Made by a program: the position numbers and the translations under genes. A stretch of DNA of 64,000 nucleotides, taken from Notamacropus eugenii. Taxonomy: Eukaryota > Chordata > Mammalia > Diprotodontia > Macropodidae. Positions 1 to 10,989 of the stretch are shown here, piece by piece. Positions within the stretch are counted from its first letter, which is position 1, and every line of letters starts with the position of its first letter. The DNA lies in NCBI RefSeq assembly GCF_028372415.1, contig NC_092877.1, positions 213,334,116-213,398,115 on the forward strand. The letters run 5' to 3'. Under the pieces are notes generated by a model that was not told the DNA's origin, did not search any database, and saw only the letters and a list, made by a program, of their open reading frames with translations.

Positions 1-107
1 CACAGCTAATAAGTGTTTGAGGATAGATTCAAACTCAGGAAGATGAGTTTTCCTAACCCCAGGCCTAGCGCTCTATCTCCAGCATGCCACCTAGCTGCCC
101 TAGTTCT
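1..107 (-). mobile_element. MAR-type SINE, 5' part
   Basis: Read on the minus strand the segment begins ggcagctaggtggc and carries the gattcaaactc-type box (gaatttgaa-like on the other strand) typical of marsupial MAR/CORE SINEs. The element continues off the left edge of the window, so only its head is seen. Confidence 0.7.
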
Positions 108-249
108 TTGCATGTAGTAGACACTCCATAAATACTTGTTGGATTAAATTAAAGAAACTTTAGTGTAAAAAATTTTGTAATATTTCAAACATTATTATTT
201 ATAAAGCTAAGTGCGAACTGACATTCATTGCCCTTTATAATCTGCCCTT

Positions 250-803
250 TGCATACTTTAAGAGTTTGAACTCCCTGTCTTCCATCACACAGACCCTCTG
301 CTCTAATAAATTTGTCGACTCACTTTTCCTCTAACCCTGATTCTTTATATGGGCTATTGTGCCAGCATCATTGATGTTGCTTTACCCTTCAAACCAGTAA
401 TTCCACTATGAAGGTACACTGTCCTGATTGATGAGAGTCCGCTATATCCAATCAGCCCAGACTCAACCACCATGTTTCTTCATCTCCATCATCGTCTACC
501 CTTTCATCCATACCCTTTCACCTTTCACTTACTACTTTGGAAAGTATAATTTAATTATAACTCATTATTGCTTCTGGAATAAGCATACAAATTGTCTGCC
601 CTGTGTTCCACTAACCATGTCCATGACTTGCCCAATGAGGATGTTCTTCCTTAGCAACTATGCCCCTACATGTGTTGCAGTCCCTCATTAAAACAAGATT
701 TTCTTGAGGAAAGAAATTCTCTTGCTTTTGTATTTGTGTCCCAAGAGGTTATCATAGTTCTTAGCATGTACCACAGCATGGCTTAATAAATGCTTATTTC
801 TTC
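250..803 (+). mobile_element. L2-like LINE, 3' region
   Basis: The last 120 bases follow the L2 tail pattern: cttgagg..., tttgtatttgtgtccc, cttagcatgtaccacagcatggc and taataaatgctt. The upstream pyrimidine-rich part is weaker. An 87-residue frame at 428-691 has no recognisable domain and I do not call it a gene. Confidence 0.5.
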
Positions 804-964
804 ATTTTCCAGAATGTCACATTCATTCTCATCCCAATGAATTTGCCCAGGCTAAGTCTAAATGTTTGGATTCTCTGAACCACAGTTCATATGCTATTCC
901 CAACAGAAAGTCACCACAGTCAAAAATAAATCAATTAATTCCTCCTAAAGATACATAAATAAAA

Positions 965-1341
965 TGCATTCTGTTGTTTGTCCTATGTTCTCAAAGAGGA
1001 CCATGACATCAAGATGATGACATGACTTGCTGTTGACTTTGATTTGAGTGAGGGAGGGCTGTGCAAAGTCACCAGCCTCACTTTCTCCTCCAGAGCCATA
1101 TGGGTCTAGTGGCCAGATATTCACTAGGATGCCTGGAGATGGCTGAGGACGAATGGGAGACCCTGGGCATTTTAGGCTAAGGTCTTTTCAGATTCTCACT
1201 TTGAGTGAGATACACCCATTCAATGAATAGGTCTCTGTAAGTAGTTACTCAAGGGATGGTCCCTTTTTAATAAAAATAAAAAAATCAAACTGTGAGGGGA
1301 AGACCCTCAGGGTTCCTATGCACAAAGTTCTCCACTAGGTT
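965..1341 (+). mobile_element. Marsupial interspersed repeat, family A, copy 1
   Basis: The copy starts with a caaagaggaccatgacatca module, followed by tttgagtgagggagggctgtg and cagcctcactttctcctcc. The same order of motifs recurs at 18020, 27111 and 32478, and inverted at 34495. It ends after a short A-rich tract and a gaggggaagaccctcag segment also seen in the copy at 18020. I cannot assign a library name. It may be an LTR-like or composite non-autonomous element. Confidence 0.6.
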
Positions 1342-1342
1342 C

Positions 1343-1417
1343 TTGATATATCTATATCTATATCTATATCTATATCTATATCTATATCAATATATATAGA
1401 TATTTTGGGATATATAT
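1343..1417. repeat. (TATATC)n microsatellite
   Basis: About seven near-perfect tandem TATATC units are followed by AT alternation. Confidence 0.9.
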
Positions 1418-1794
1418 ACCTGTATAACTGGGTAAATCACTTAACCTCTGTGGGTCTCAGTTTCTTTTTATATAAAATTGGGAATGGAACTAGATAGTCA
1501 CTGAGATGACTTCCAGCTCTAAATCTATGATCCTTTATAGGCCCCATTGAGAAAATCCTTGCTCCCAAGATATTAATAAGAGACATAATTCATATACACA
1601 GATAATTCTCTAATTCCTCTGAACACCTATGTTACTTAATGTCTGTACTACTCATAAAATGCCTATCATGATTTTGTAGTTATTTTTTTCTTTTACCTAC
1701 AGGGTCAAATTGGATTGGGAAAGTTCTAGGTGGTTGATAAACATGGCCCAACTCTATAAATCCTTTGAGAAAGCACAGCTTTAGCCAAAAGCTT

Positions 1795-1886
1795 TGAGAA
1801 AAGGATAGTTTGGGCTTCCTTTGTATCCCCAGTGCTTAGCACAATGTCTGGCACAGAGAAAACACTTAATAAATAATTGCTTGTGG
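1795..1886 (+). mobile_element. L2-type LINE 3' tail
   Basis: The segment contains tttgtatccccagtgcttag, cacaatgtctggcacag and a taataaataattgctt end, which is the standard order of an L2 3' terminus. Confidence 0.7.
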
Positions 1887-2194
1887 ACTTTCTAACTTAC
1901 CTTGGCTTTCTTGGGAGGAATTCACTGGGTGAAAGATACCCAGTATGTTGTGAAAATATGTACAGCAAAGAGTTGCTCTAAGATTTAATCAGTCAGGGTC
2001 TTAGGAGAGGGCCACAATTCATTTGAGGGCTAAACCATATTTGATGAAGATGATGACAACGACGATGATGTTTTGTCATTTTTCAGTCACATTTGGCTCT
2101 TCATGCCCTTATTTGGGGTTGTCTGGGCAAAAATACTGGGGTATCTTTAGATTCTACTTTTTCCCCCATGATGCCATACTACCTTGGCTTTGGA

Positions 2195-2345
2195 AGTGGT
2201 TTTATCTTATAATCCTATGGTACCTACTGAATTGCAAACTCATTGAAGACAAAAACTGTATTTTACTTATCTTTGTATTCTATCTCTCTCTTCCAAATTC
2301 TATGTTGTACATAATTTTTTTTAAATAAATAATTTAAAATAATGA
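2195..2345 (+). mobile_element. L2-like 3' tail, degraded
   Basis: It has caaactcattgaagacaaa, then tttgtattctatct, then an AAATAAATAA end, a decayed version of the L2 terminal pattern. A 101-residue frame starting at 2023 runs through it and looks accidental. Confidence 0.45.
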
Positions 2346-2649
2346 TTTAAACTGGTCATTACCTGTGTTAAAATCCTAATAGGCTCCTAAAGGGTAAAAT
2401 AACTCAGCAGGATGCAAAAATTATACTGTTTTTTCTTTTGACCTATGCTGTTGTTTGGAGACATCTGATCCACTAGTCACTAAGTAATTGAGTTGTATAG
2501 ACACACTCCCTAAGGTGTGTTGGAAAGGAACTTTGACCATCACGTATGGAGCAAAGATGAGCATAGTTCTTACAAACCCTTCCACTTTTTTTTTTTTGCA
2601 AGCATGCACAACTAGACAAAAACCTGATTATCTTTGGTTACAAGGTGTC

Positions 2650-2799
2650 ACCTCATTCCATAGCTCAGGGTCTTAGTTTCCTTACTTGTAAAATGGCAAT
2701 AATGTGACTTGTAGTGTTTACCCTTTGTTCTTTAGGGCTTTTGTGAGTGTCAAAGGAGATTAGATATGTAAAGCACTTGGTAAAGTTAGAAGATCTATG
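2650..2799 (+). mobile_element. MIR-like SINE, 3' half
   Basis: It contains tcagggtcttagtttcctta, cttgtaaaatggcaataatg, then a purine-rich segment and gtaaagcacttggtaaag, the order found in MIR 3' halves. Confidence 0.6.
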
Positions 2800-3045
2800 G
2801 AGGTGTCAGATAGAGAAGTAGCTTGCTTGTGACTGGAAGGCCATCAAGGTCTGGTACATCTGAGTTCAAGTCTTGATTCTGACACATACGATACTGTGCA
2901 AGTCACTTACCTCTTATTGTCCAAAGTTAGGCTACAGATCAGTTGTTGACATGCTTAGTTGGAGAATTTTCCCATTGGGAGTTCTCTATGCAGATAAAAT
3001 CACAGATCTGGACCTAAATAAATGTCAGCTATTATTATTTTAAAA
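2800..3045 (+). mobile_element. MAR1-type CORE-SINE
   Basis: It has gagttcaagtcttgattctg, gtgcaagtcacttac, aggctacagatcagttg, then gagaattttcccattggga and aaaatcacagatctggac. This matches the MAR1 order: tRNA-like head, core, then a 3' tail with the 'fewer-than-full' cacaggtc end. Confidence 0.65.
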
Positions 3046-3633
3046 GACAAGCTTAAAACCTTATTCAGGATTGAGCAGGAAGTAACTCTGAATGAATGCA
3101 CTTATCTTACCAGAGAATAGAGAACGAATTTTTCAATTGAAAATTAAATCTTAGCTCCCTGAGTCTGGCATTATTCAGTAGACCTTCGTAGCAGTTAGGG
3201 CTGTGTGGGATTCCAGGAAATTCCAGGGAACAGCAGGCTTGATTCATGCAGGTAGATTGCTTTTCATAAAGTTCCAACACAAGGTACTTGAGTACAAAGG
3301 GCCGAATGTGGTACGAATGAGTGCCTAACAATGCCTGGTACAAAGGGCCCTGTGTCCTTGGTAAATGATTAATCCTGAGCTGTCATAAACAAAGTGTTCT
3401 ATACATTCCATAAACAGATGTGTAAAGTAGAAAAATTAACACCTTTGCAAATGAAATGTACAGCATCAGGTGGCTGGATGATGGCATTGGCTTAAATATC
3501 TTAGGAGAGATTTTCATGAAAATTTTAGAATGAATCAAATAAAATTAAGAGTGGAATACATAGTGATACAACATATTTAAGTGTGTGTGCATGCATATAT
3601 ATATATATATATGTACATATACATAGTAAAATA
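3046..3633. other. No recognised feature
   Basis: There is no open frame with a domain and no confident repeat, apart from a short (TA)n run near 3595-3612. A 78-residue minus frame (3107-3343) shows no family resemblance. Confidence 0.6.
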
Positions 3634-3809
3634 GTTTGCTTCTGCATTCATTGGTGTGAAGAACTCTGTGTGGAAATTGTCTTCATAAAACAGATGGCAT
3701 CTCTTCTGTAACTTATAATGTTAAAGAGGACACTTGGTTGGAAACTCATTGTTCTCTCTCCTCCTCTCTCTCCCTCCCTCTCTTTTTCTGTCTCCCTCCC
3801 TCCCTCCCT

Positions 3810-3842
<33 letters not shown>

Positions 3843-4100
3843 CCCTTCTCTCTCTCTCTGTCCCTCTGCAAGTATGCGCGCATGTGTGTGTGTGTGTGTG
3901 TATGCATGTATATATACATATACAGAGAGAGGGAGGGGAAGGAGTTGAGAGAGAGACAGAGAAGGAGGGGAGAAAACACAGTGAGGTCTCAAGCAACTGT
4001 CTTTAACACCATAAATTACAGACAGATGAGTTGCCATCTGTCTTGATGAAGGCAATTTCCACACTGGGAATTCTCCACACCAATGAACTCAGAAGTAAAT
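3634..4100. repeat. Large imperfect palindrome (inverted SINE tails around simple repeats)
   Basis: Positions 3634-3725 and 4001-4100 are inverted copies of the same MAR-type SINE tail, so ttcattggtgtg on one side pairs with cacaccaatgaa on the other. The pairing continues inward: a CT-rich run (3753-3860) faces a GA-rich run (3922-3972). The middle holds the perfect 10-base palindrome ATGCGCGCAT (3874-3883) and a (TG)n tract. Frames of up to 138 residues cross it on both strands and are low-complexity artefacts. Confidence 0.75.
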
Positions 4101-4679
4101 CCTCCCGTGATGCATAAACACAGATACATATACTGTAATACTGTATATTCTAGACTTAGTTTTATTTAATTCATTCTGAAATTTTAGTGACTAAGATATT
4201 AAAGTCAATGACTGTTCTACAGTCCTCTTTCTTCATTTCCTTTTCCAAGGTGTCATTTTTTGTGCTTTACACACCCACGCAAAAAATCCCCACAGATACA
4301 TGTTCATATATGCGGTATGTTATATGTATATATTTATACATTTCCTTCTTGTTTAGTTTTAAATTTAATAGACTAATTCATGTCTATAACATAATTTGGT
4401 GTTTTTCTTTCCCAGGAGGCACTAGGAAAGAATATTTCTGTACCCTTTCCTTCGTTATCCTTTCTCATCAGATAAAGAGGAGAATAATTCATAATAACTG
4501 CAAAATTGGAAATAAAAGGTCATTACAACTATTTTGAGCATAGCATTGGCAGGATGGGTACACACAATGAATGTGAATGACAGGAAAGTAATATGGCTAA
4601 ACTAAAACATACAAGGACTTACACATTTTCCAAACATATTTTCCCTAGAAATAGTAACCCTGGAAGAAAGTACATTTAG
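4101..4679. other. No recognised feature
   Basis: AT-rich sequence with no repeat signature I recognise. A 116-residue plus frame (4187-4537) has a hydrophobic middle but no known motif, and is probably chance. Confidence 0.55.
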
Positions 4680-5150
4680 TCCAAAGATGTTTTCCTTGCT
4701 CAAACTTGGAACTTTGGAACTTCTCTTTGGGCAATACCTTCAGAGCCAATTTGTGTATGAACCACATAAGAAAATGGGTTTCATTGCCTTACACTTCAGC
4801 TTCTTATATGGGAAGGGCAACCCAAGAGACCTTTCATTTCCAGGGACCTTCCAGATTCAAAAGAGAGAAATCAAGTCCATTGTATATGCAAAAAAAGTGT
4901 CAACTTTGCCAAATACTATAGAGTCATGCAGAAGTTATCTGGGCCTTAGTGACTTATTATGGAAATTACTATGCAAATGCAAATGAAATGGGCCAGGATA
5001 ATGATAGTGCTTTCAATCTGTCACTTGTGTTATTCTAAAGCTTGTCACTAGGAATGTTTGAGAAATGGCTCCTTGGCCCTGTAATTGGTGGAGGAGTGAA
5101 AGAGGGTTTACCTTCTCTTCTATTGACCATGGGTTTTTTTCCTACAAAAT
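4680..5150. promoter_or_regulatory. Candidate conserved non-coding element with tandem octamer motifs
   Basis: This repeat-poor stretch contains ATGCAAATGCAAATG (4970-4984), which is two overlapping copies of the ATGCAAAT octamer bound by POU-family factors, and a CCTGTAATTGG-like homeobox core near 5078. The motif match is seen directly. Regulatory function is inferred and unproven. Confidence 0.3.
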
Positions 5151-5259
5151 GATTAAACTATGTCCTTCCAGTCAACTGAGCATATGAGACCTCAACAGGG
5201 TGGTGAAAATAAAGGGAAAAAAAGGAAAGGGAGAAAGACTCCAGATAAGCATAATGTTA

Positions 5260-5465
5260 CTTCATAGAATGCTTAACAGTTTTCAAAATACCCTTCATTT
5301 ATCTCACACATTTTGACTTCATGAAAATATTCTGAAGAGGAAGGGCATACATTCCTATTCCAATTTCATAGCTAGAGATACTGAGGCTGATCAACTTGAA
5401 GCAATGCCCATAATCTCATTTGTTTTAGTAGACCCAAGTCTTCTGCTTCCTGGTTCAATGTTCTT
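5260..5465 (-). mobile_element. MIR-like SINE
   Basis: On the plus strand it reads attccaatttcatagctag, agatactgaggctgatcaac, then a cttctgcttcc end. This is the reverse complement of the MIR core (tgaggctc, catttcac-like segments). Confidence 0.45.
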
Positions 5466-5599
5466 CTTCCTGTAACACATCTAGGTCTTCCCCAAGCTGG
5501 GTTATCTTTCTTATACCCTAGGAATATTTGGGGTTAAGAGAATTCCCTCAATTTCAGAATGCTCTGACTTCCCCTCAGTGCAGAGACACATATCTACAT

Positions 5600-5795
5600 C
5601 AGGAGTTCTTAACCTAGTATTTATAAACTTGTTTTTTTTTTTTAATGGTTACAGATTTTAAAATGATTGGTTTTTGTTGTAATCCCATGTATCTAATTTT
5701 TTGTATGAAAAAATACAATTATAAGAAGGAGTCCATTAGGCTGCACCAGACTGTTAAAGGGTCTATGACTCAAAAAAGGATAAAAAATTCCACAG
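5600..5795 (+). mobile_element. hAT-like short DNA element
   Basis: It begins CAGGAGTTCTTAACCTAG and ends with a degraded inverse (aggataaaaaattcc, compared with the expected ggttaagaacccctg). It includes a poly-T stretch and ggtctatgactcaaaaaagg near the end. This is the structure of a non-autonomous hAT copy about 200 bp long. No clear 8-bp duplication remains. Confidence 0.5.
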
Positions 5796-6282
5796 CACAT
5801 CTAGTCATTGTTCTTTATTATAGGACAATATTTTTCACCTGAAAAAAAAATGTTCTATCCTCCTTACACTATGGCCTACTGTCTTAGGAAAAAAGCCTTC
5901 AAATGACCATGATCATGCAGGTCCTGTGCATTTGCATGCTGAAGATTCACACCTATAAATGACTCTTCTATTCAGCCTCACCTCTCAGAACAAACTACTA
6001 GTCTTGGGAATTTCTCCTTTGCTGCAACATAACCATACATAAAAGACAATAACACAGAAATGCATTCTCTTTTCTCTTTCTTCTCATCTTGTTCTACCTC
6101 ATCCCCTCCCTCCAGACCACCTCTAATCGCCATACATACATTCATCTCAGAAATGGTGTTCCAAGAAATGCTCTGGGACTCCATTCTGATACCTTTCCTT
6201 TCTTATCTGTAGGATAGCATTTATTATTTTGGTTGCCAATGAATCTTGTGTGATCATGGAGCTTCCTAATAGAATAGAGAAT
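5796..6282. other. No recognised feature
   Basis: Neither a gene nor a confident repeat is visible. A 68-residue minus frame (5978-6184) has no recognisable content. Confidence 0.6.
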
Positions 6283-8123
6283 AAAGAATTATAGAACTAG
6301 AGGGGGAGCCAAGCTGGTGGAGCAGAAAGATGCACATATTCTCGCTTTTCCCCCACAGCCCATAAAATACCTGTAAAGAAAGACTCTCAACAAATTCTAG
6401 AGCAGCAGAAGCCACAGAAAAATGGGGAGGAGATTTCCAGCCCAGAGTGACTTGGTAGGCTGATGGGAAAGGTCTGTTGCATCGAATATGGAGCAGACTC
6501 CAGCCCAGCCTGGGCTGCATGGCATGCAGAAGAGCAGGACCAGACCATGCCTTGGGGATAGGGGAGGAATCCCTAGCAGCAGTGGTGGATGTTCACAGAT
6601 CCCTCAACACACAGGTGACAAAAACACTTCAAAGGTCAGTGTAGCAGCAGGGGGTGGTACCTGTGGCCATGGCCAGCAAAAGCCCAGGTCCATTGTTCCA
6701 TTGTTGGAATGTTTAGTTTAAAGCTCCTGGGGAAATTGAGAAGCTAATCTGAATCTCAGCCTCGAGCCTGGTCATGGAATAAACTCTTCTCCCTTGATTG
6801 TGCCACCTTGGAGAACCTGAGACCTTACAGGTCCCCAGAGCACACTCTACTCTTGACAAAGGGACTAAAAGTCAAGTAACTGGTTGGCAAAATGCCCAAA
6901 AATGGGAAAAAAATAAAACTACAGAAGGTTACTTTCTTGGTGAGCAGGTATTCTCTCCCATCCTTTTGGATGAGGAAGAACAATGTTCACCATCAGGAGA
7001 AGACATAAAAGTCAAGGCTTCGGCTCCCAAAACCTCCAAAATAAATATGCAATGATCCCAGACCATGGAAGAACTCAAAAAGAATTTTGAAAATCAAGTA
7101 AGAGAGGTGGAGGAAAAATTGGGAAGAGAAATGAGAGCAATGCAAGAAAATCATGAAAAGTGAGTCAGCAGCTTGATAAAGGAGACCTAAAAATGCTGAA
7201 GAAAATAACACCTTGAAAAATAGGCTAACTCAATTGGCAAAACAGGTCCCAAAATGCCAATGAGGAGAAGAAGGCTTTAAAAAAGCAAAATTAGCTAAAT
7301 GGAAAAGGAGGTTCAAAAGCTCACTGAAGAAAATAGTTCTTTAAAAATTCGAATGGAACCCATGGAAACTAATGACTTTTTGAGAAACTAAGAAATTACA
7401 AAACAAAACCAAAAGAATGAAAAAATGAAAGATAATGTGAAATATCTCATTGGAAAAACAACTGACCTGGAAAATAGATCCAGGAGAGACAATTTAAAAA
7501 TTATGGGACTACCTGAAAGCCATGATCAAAAAAGAGCCTAGACATCATCTTTCATGAAATTATCAAAGAACACTGCCCCGATATTCTAGAATCAGAGGGC
7601 AAAATAAACATTGTAAGAATCCACCAATCACCCCCTGAAAGAGATCCAAAAAGAGAAACTCCTAGGAATACTGTAGCCAAATTCCAGAGTTCCCAGGTCA
7701 AGTAGAAAATATTGCAAGCAGCTAGAAAGAAACAATTCAAGTATTGTGAAAATACAATCAGGACAACACAAGATGTAGCAACTTCTACATTAAGGGATCG
7801 AAGGGCTTGGAATATGATATTCCAGAAGTCGAAGGAACTAGGATTAAAACCAAGAATCACCTACTCAGAAAATCTGAGTATATTATTTTTGGGAAAAAAT
7901 GGTCATTCAATGAAATAGAGGACTTTCAAGCAGTCTTGATAAAAAGACCAAAGCTGAAAAGAAAATTTGACTTTCAAACATAAGAATCAAGAGAAGCATG
8001 AAAACGTAAACAGAAAAGAGAAATCACAAGGGGCTTACTAAAGTTGAACTGTTTACATTCCTACATGGAAAGATAGTATTTGTAACTCTTGAAACTTTTC
8101 TCAGTATCTGGTTAGCTGGAGGG

Positions 8124-8187
<64 letters not shown>

Positions 8188-9013
8188 CACAGAGACATAG
8201 AGAGCACAGGGTGAGTTGAATAGGGAGAGATCATATCTAAAAAAATAAAATTAAGGGGTGAGAGAGGAATATATTAGGAGGTAAAATGGAAAATTGGAAT
8301 GAGGCAAATTATCTCTCATAAAAGAGGCAAGAAAAAACGTTTCCAATGGAGGGGAAAAGAGAGAAGGTGAGAGGGAAAAAATGAAACTTGTTCTCATCAC
8401 ATTTGGCTCAAGGAACGAAGAACATGCACACTCAGTTTGGTAGGAAAATCTATCTTACACTACTGAAAAGTAGGTGATAAGGGGATAAGCAGGGTGGGGT
8501 GATGATGGAATGGAGGGCAATGAGAGGAGGGAGTAATTAGAAGTAAACACTCTTGAAGAGGGACAAGGTCAAAAGAGAGAATAGAATAAATGAGGGGAAG
8601 GAAAGGATGGAGGGAAATATAGTTAGTCTTACACAGCATGACTATTATGGAAGTAATTTGCAAAACTACACATATATAGCCTATATTGAATTGTTTGCCT
8701 TCTCAGTGGTGATGAGTGGGGAGGGAGGAAGGAAAAGAAGTTGGAATTTAAAGTTTTAGTAACAAATGTTGAGAATTGTTTTTGTGAACAACTGGGAAAT
8801 ATAGGTAATGGGATAAAGAAATTTATCTTGCCCTACAGGACAGCGAGAAGATGGGGATAAAGGAAGGGAGGGGTGTTAGAAAGGAGGGCATATTGGTGAA
8901 AGGGGTAATCAGAATGCACGGGGTTTTGGGGGGAAGGAAGGAGATGGGGAGAAAATTTGGAACTCAACATTTTGTAGAAATAAAGTTTAAAATAAATTAA
9001 AAAAAGAATTATA
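6283..9013 (+). mobile_element. Half-L1 (HAL1-like) LINE with target-site duplications
   Basis: The body (6300-9002) starts with an L1-type head, agggggagccaagctggtgg. A 5' UTR runs to about 6890, followed by an ORF1-related region from an ATG at 6892 to about 7985 and a 1-kb purine-rich 3' UTR. The tail is ggaactcaacattttg...aataaagtttaaaataaatt. ORF1 features are visible in pieces: a coiled-coil-like Lys/Glu-rich part (about 7060-7400) and the ENRSRRDNLKIMGLPES block near 7470-7520. Further on is KILQAARKKQFKYCENTIRTTQD (about 7707-7765), matching the L1 ORF1 RRM/C-terminal regions. There are multiple in-frame stops, so it is dead. No ORF2 is present. The flanks AAAGAATTATA at 6283-6293 and 9003-9013 are identical, so the insertion is complete rather than a mosaic. 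Confidence 0.8.
8127..8183. repeat. (CA)n microsatellite inside the half-L1 3' UTR
   Basis: About 28 AC units lie just downstream of the end of the ORF1 region. As I recall, related marsupial elements carry an AC run at the same position, so it probably came with the element and then expanded. Confidence 0.9.
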
Positions 9014-9189
9014 TACTATATCATAGAGTCACATTTTGTTGAAACAAAATATATGACTTACCACTTCCATTGCAGAATTTTGGGACATCAACACTTTTCT
9101 TGTATGTTCACTATCTCTCCACTGTTGCTGTCTACCAATTGAATTACCTCAGTACCCCAATCAGTCACCATACACATTTTAAGCACGTA

Positions 9190-9275
9190 GGTACCAAGAA
9201 ATCTTCCAGATGCTAGAGACATAATACAATGAATGAAACAATCTCTACTCATAAGGAGCTTGCAATCTAAGCATA
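9190..9275 (-). mobile_element. SINE/L2-like fragment
   Basis: It contains cagatgctagagacataata and aaggagcttgcaatctaagc, the reverse order of the common mammalian 'ctgtgctaggcgctggggataca...ctcaaggagcttacaatc' segment. A short (AT)n run follows at 9286-9309. Confidence 0.45.
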
Positions 9276-9479
9276 CATGTGTGTGAATATATATATATAT
9301 ATAATATATGTGTGTATGTCTGTGATAACATATGTATGTACATACACATGTACTTGTGTGACTAGAAAATATAAAGAAAATAAATACATGATAAATCTGA
9401 TATAGTTTGGAAGAAATGGCACTAATGCTTAAATAGATCATGAAAGGCTTCCTGTAGAACATGGTACTTGAGCTGTGAC

Positions 9480-9560
9480 ATCATCATCATAACTAATATT
9501 TATATAGCACTTACTATGAAGTTAGAATTTTGGGTTACTTTGCAAAGGATTTTAAAAGCT
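9480..9560 (-). mobile_element. MIR tail fragment
   Basis: It reads taatatttatatagcactta, then actttgcaaaggattttaaa, the reversed MIR 3' end. Confidence 0.45.
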
Positions 9561-9900
9561 AGCTAGGAAGCTGTAAGAAAAGATAAAAGGATAAATATGG
9601 GAAGATTATGAACTGATACAGAGTGAAATGAGCAGATCCATAATGAAAATATTGTAAAGAAAACTAAATTTGAAAGACTTTAGAATTTTAATTAAGACAA
9701 TCACCAATCAAGATTCCAGAATATCAATGATGTCTCTTGCTACCCAATTTCTGGCCAAGAGGTGATACCCTCAAGATACAGAATAAGACATACATTTTGA
9801 GAACAGGACAATGTGGTAATTTATTTTTGCTCGACCATGCATATTGGTTAGAAGGGATTTATTATACTTTCCCCTCAGTTTTTTGGGTGATTGAATAGAC
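9561..9900 (+). mobile_element. Old L1-like 3' UTR fragment
   Basis: It carries gggaagattatgaactgata, cagagtgaaatgagcagatc and then a long degraded 3' UTR. The gacttacatgaactgatgcagagtgaagtgagcag block marks the end of marsupial L1 copies and recurs at 29035-29095 and 58995-59035. Confidence 0.5.
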
Positions 9901-10224
9901 AAAGAGATTTTAAAAATAATAAGAGAGTTACTAAAGCATTTTTAAATGCTTAGAAGAGGACAGAAAATCAGAAGGAATCTCAGAGAAGCAAGACAGCTTT
10001 GAAACTTACTTGTTGAAATTATATAACTTTTTTTCTTCTTCCTAACTTCTTTGTTTCCGTCAACAACACATTTTTCTAGTCAGGTATTTAAAAAAAATCC
10101 AAACACCTTTCATACTTCATTTTTTTGTATTCACCACCCCCATAGAATCTCCAATTAGTCACTACATCCTAAAAATTGTACCTTTACATTTTTTCTCTCA
10201 TTGTCTCCTTTTCTTTTTTTCACT
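9901..10224. other. No recognised feature
   Basis: AT-rich DNA with no open frame or repeat that I can support. Confidence 0.6.
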
Positions 10225-10520
10225 ACCACCACTTTAGTTTAGGTCTTCATCTTTCACCTGTAATATTTTAGCAGCCTCCTGTCTAGTTGCCATGCCTCCA
10301 GTTTCCTCTCTCCAATCATCCATAATGTACATGACTAATGAATTTAATCATAGTAAATGACTGCTTTCGTCATATCATACCTCTGTTCCAAAACTGTCAA
10401 TGGTTCCTAATTGCACATGGAATGAATTACGATCTCCTCTGTAACATCTCCCACTACTACCATTGCTCAATACTGCCTGATCTAATCACCGGTCTCTGAA
10501 TTTATACGATACATGCCCAT
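10225..10520 (+). mobile_element. L2 LINE fragment (end of coding region)
   Basis: It includes cctcctgtctagttgccatg and cctccagtttcctctctcca, then catatcatacctctgttcca and ctgtcaatggttcctaattg. These correspond to the 'cagcctcctgattggtctcc...aatggctccccattgcc' region of L2 that encodes the ORF2 C-terminus. Confidence 0.6.
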
Positions 10521-10989
10521 GGCTCCACCAGTGCAACTAAAGCAGAAGGCAGCTTAGAGACTCCTCTCATGTCCATGCTATCATGCCTATGTATGTAGGG
10601 TTGGGGAATACAAGCAAGGTTTAGAAAGAACACAGTTTTGGAGAATACTGTTAAATCAGCCTAAGAGTCAACTTGAATATGAGAATGATAGATAACATAT
10701 TGCATTAAAGAAATGGGAAAAAAAAACTGATCCAGTAAATAATTGGGCAGAATTTAATAAGATAAAATTTAATAGGGAAAAATACAGCTTTGTACTTAAA
10801 TTCAAGAAATAGAAGTACAAAATGGGCAAGGTGTATTTAGGAAACAGTCTGAAAAAATATAAGGATTTTGGTGGGCTGTAAGCTCAATATGATTCTACAA
10901 GATAACCCAACAGCCAAAAAAAAACCAAACCCACCATGATTTTATGCAATAAAGGAAGCATGCATTCCAGAAGTAAGGCAGGGATGCTA
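10521..10989. other. No recognised feature
   Basis: No gene-like or repeat-like signal beyond A-rich patches, including one at 10911-10930. Confidence 0.55.

Noticed and set aside
3648-4064. Frames of 76-138 residues rich in Arg/Glu or Ser/Leu/Pro
   Set aside because: They read across TC, TG and GA tracts in the large palindrome. No domain.
7552-7918. 102-residue minus frame and 68-residue plus frame
   Set aside because: The plus frame is a surviving piece of half-L1 ORF1 (RKKQFKY...); the minus frame is its shadow. Neither is a gene.
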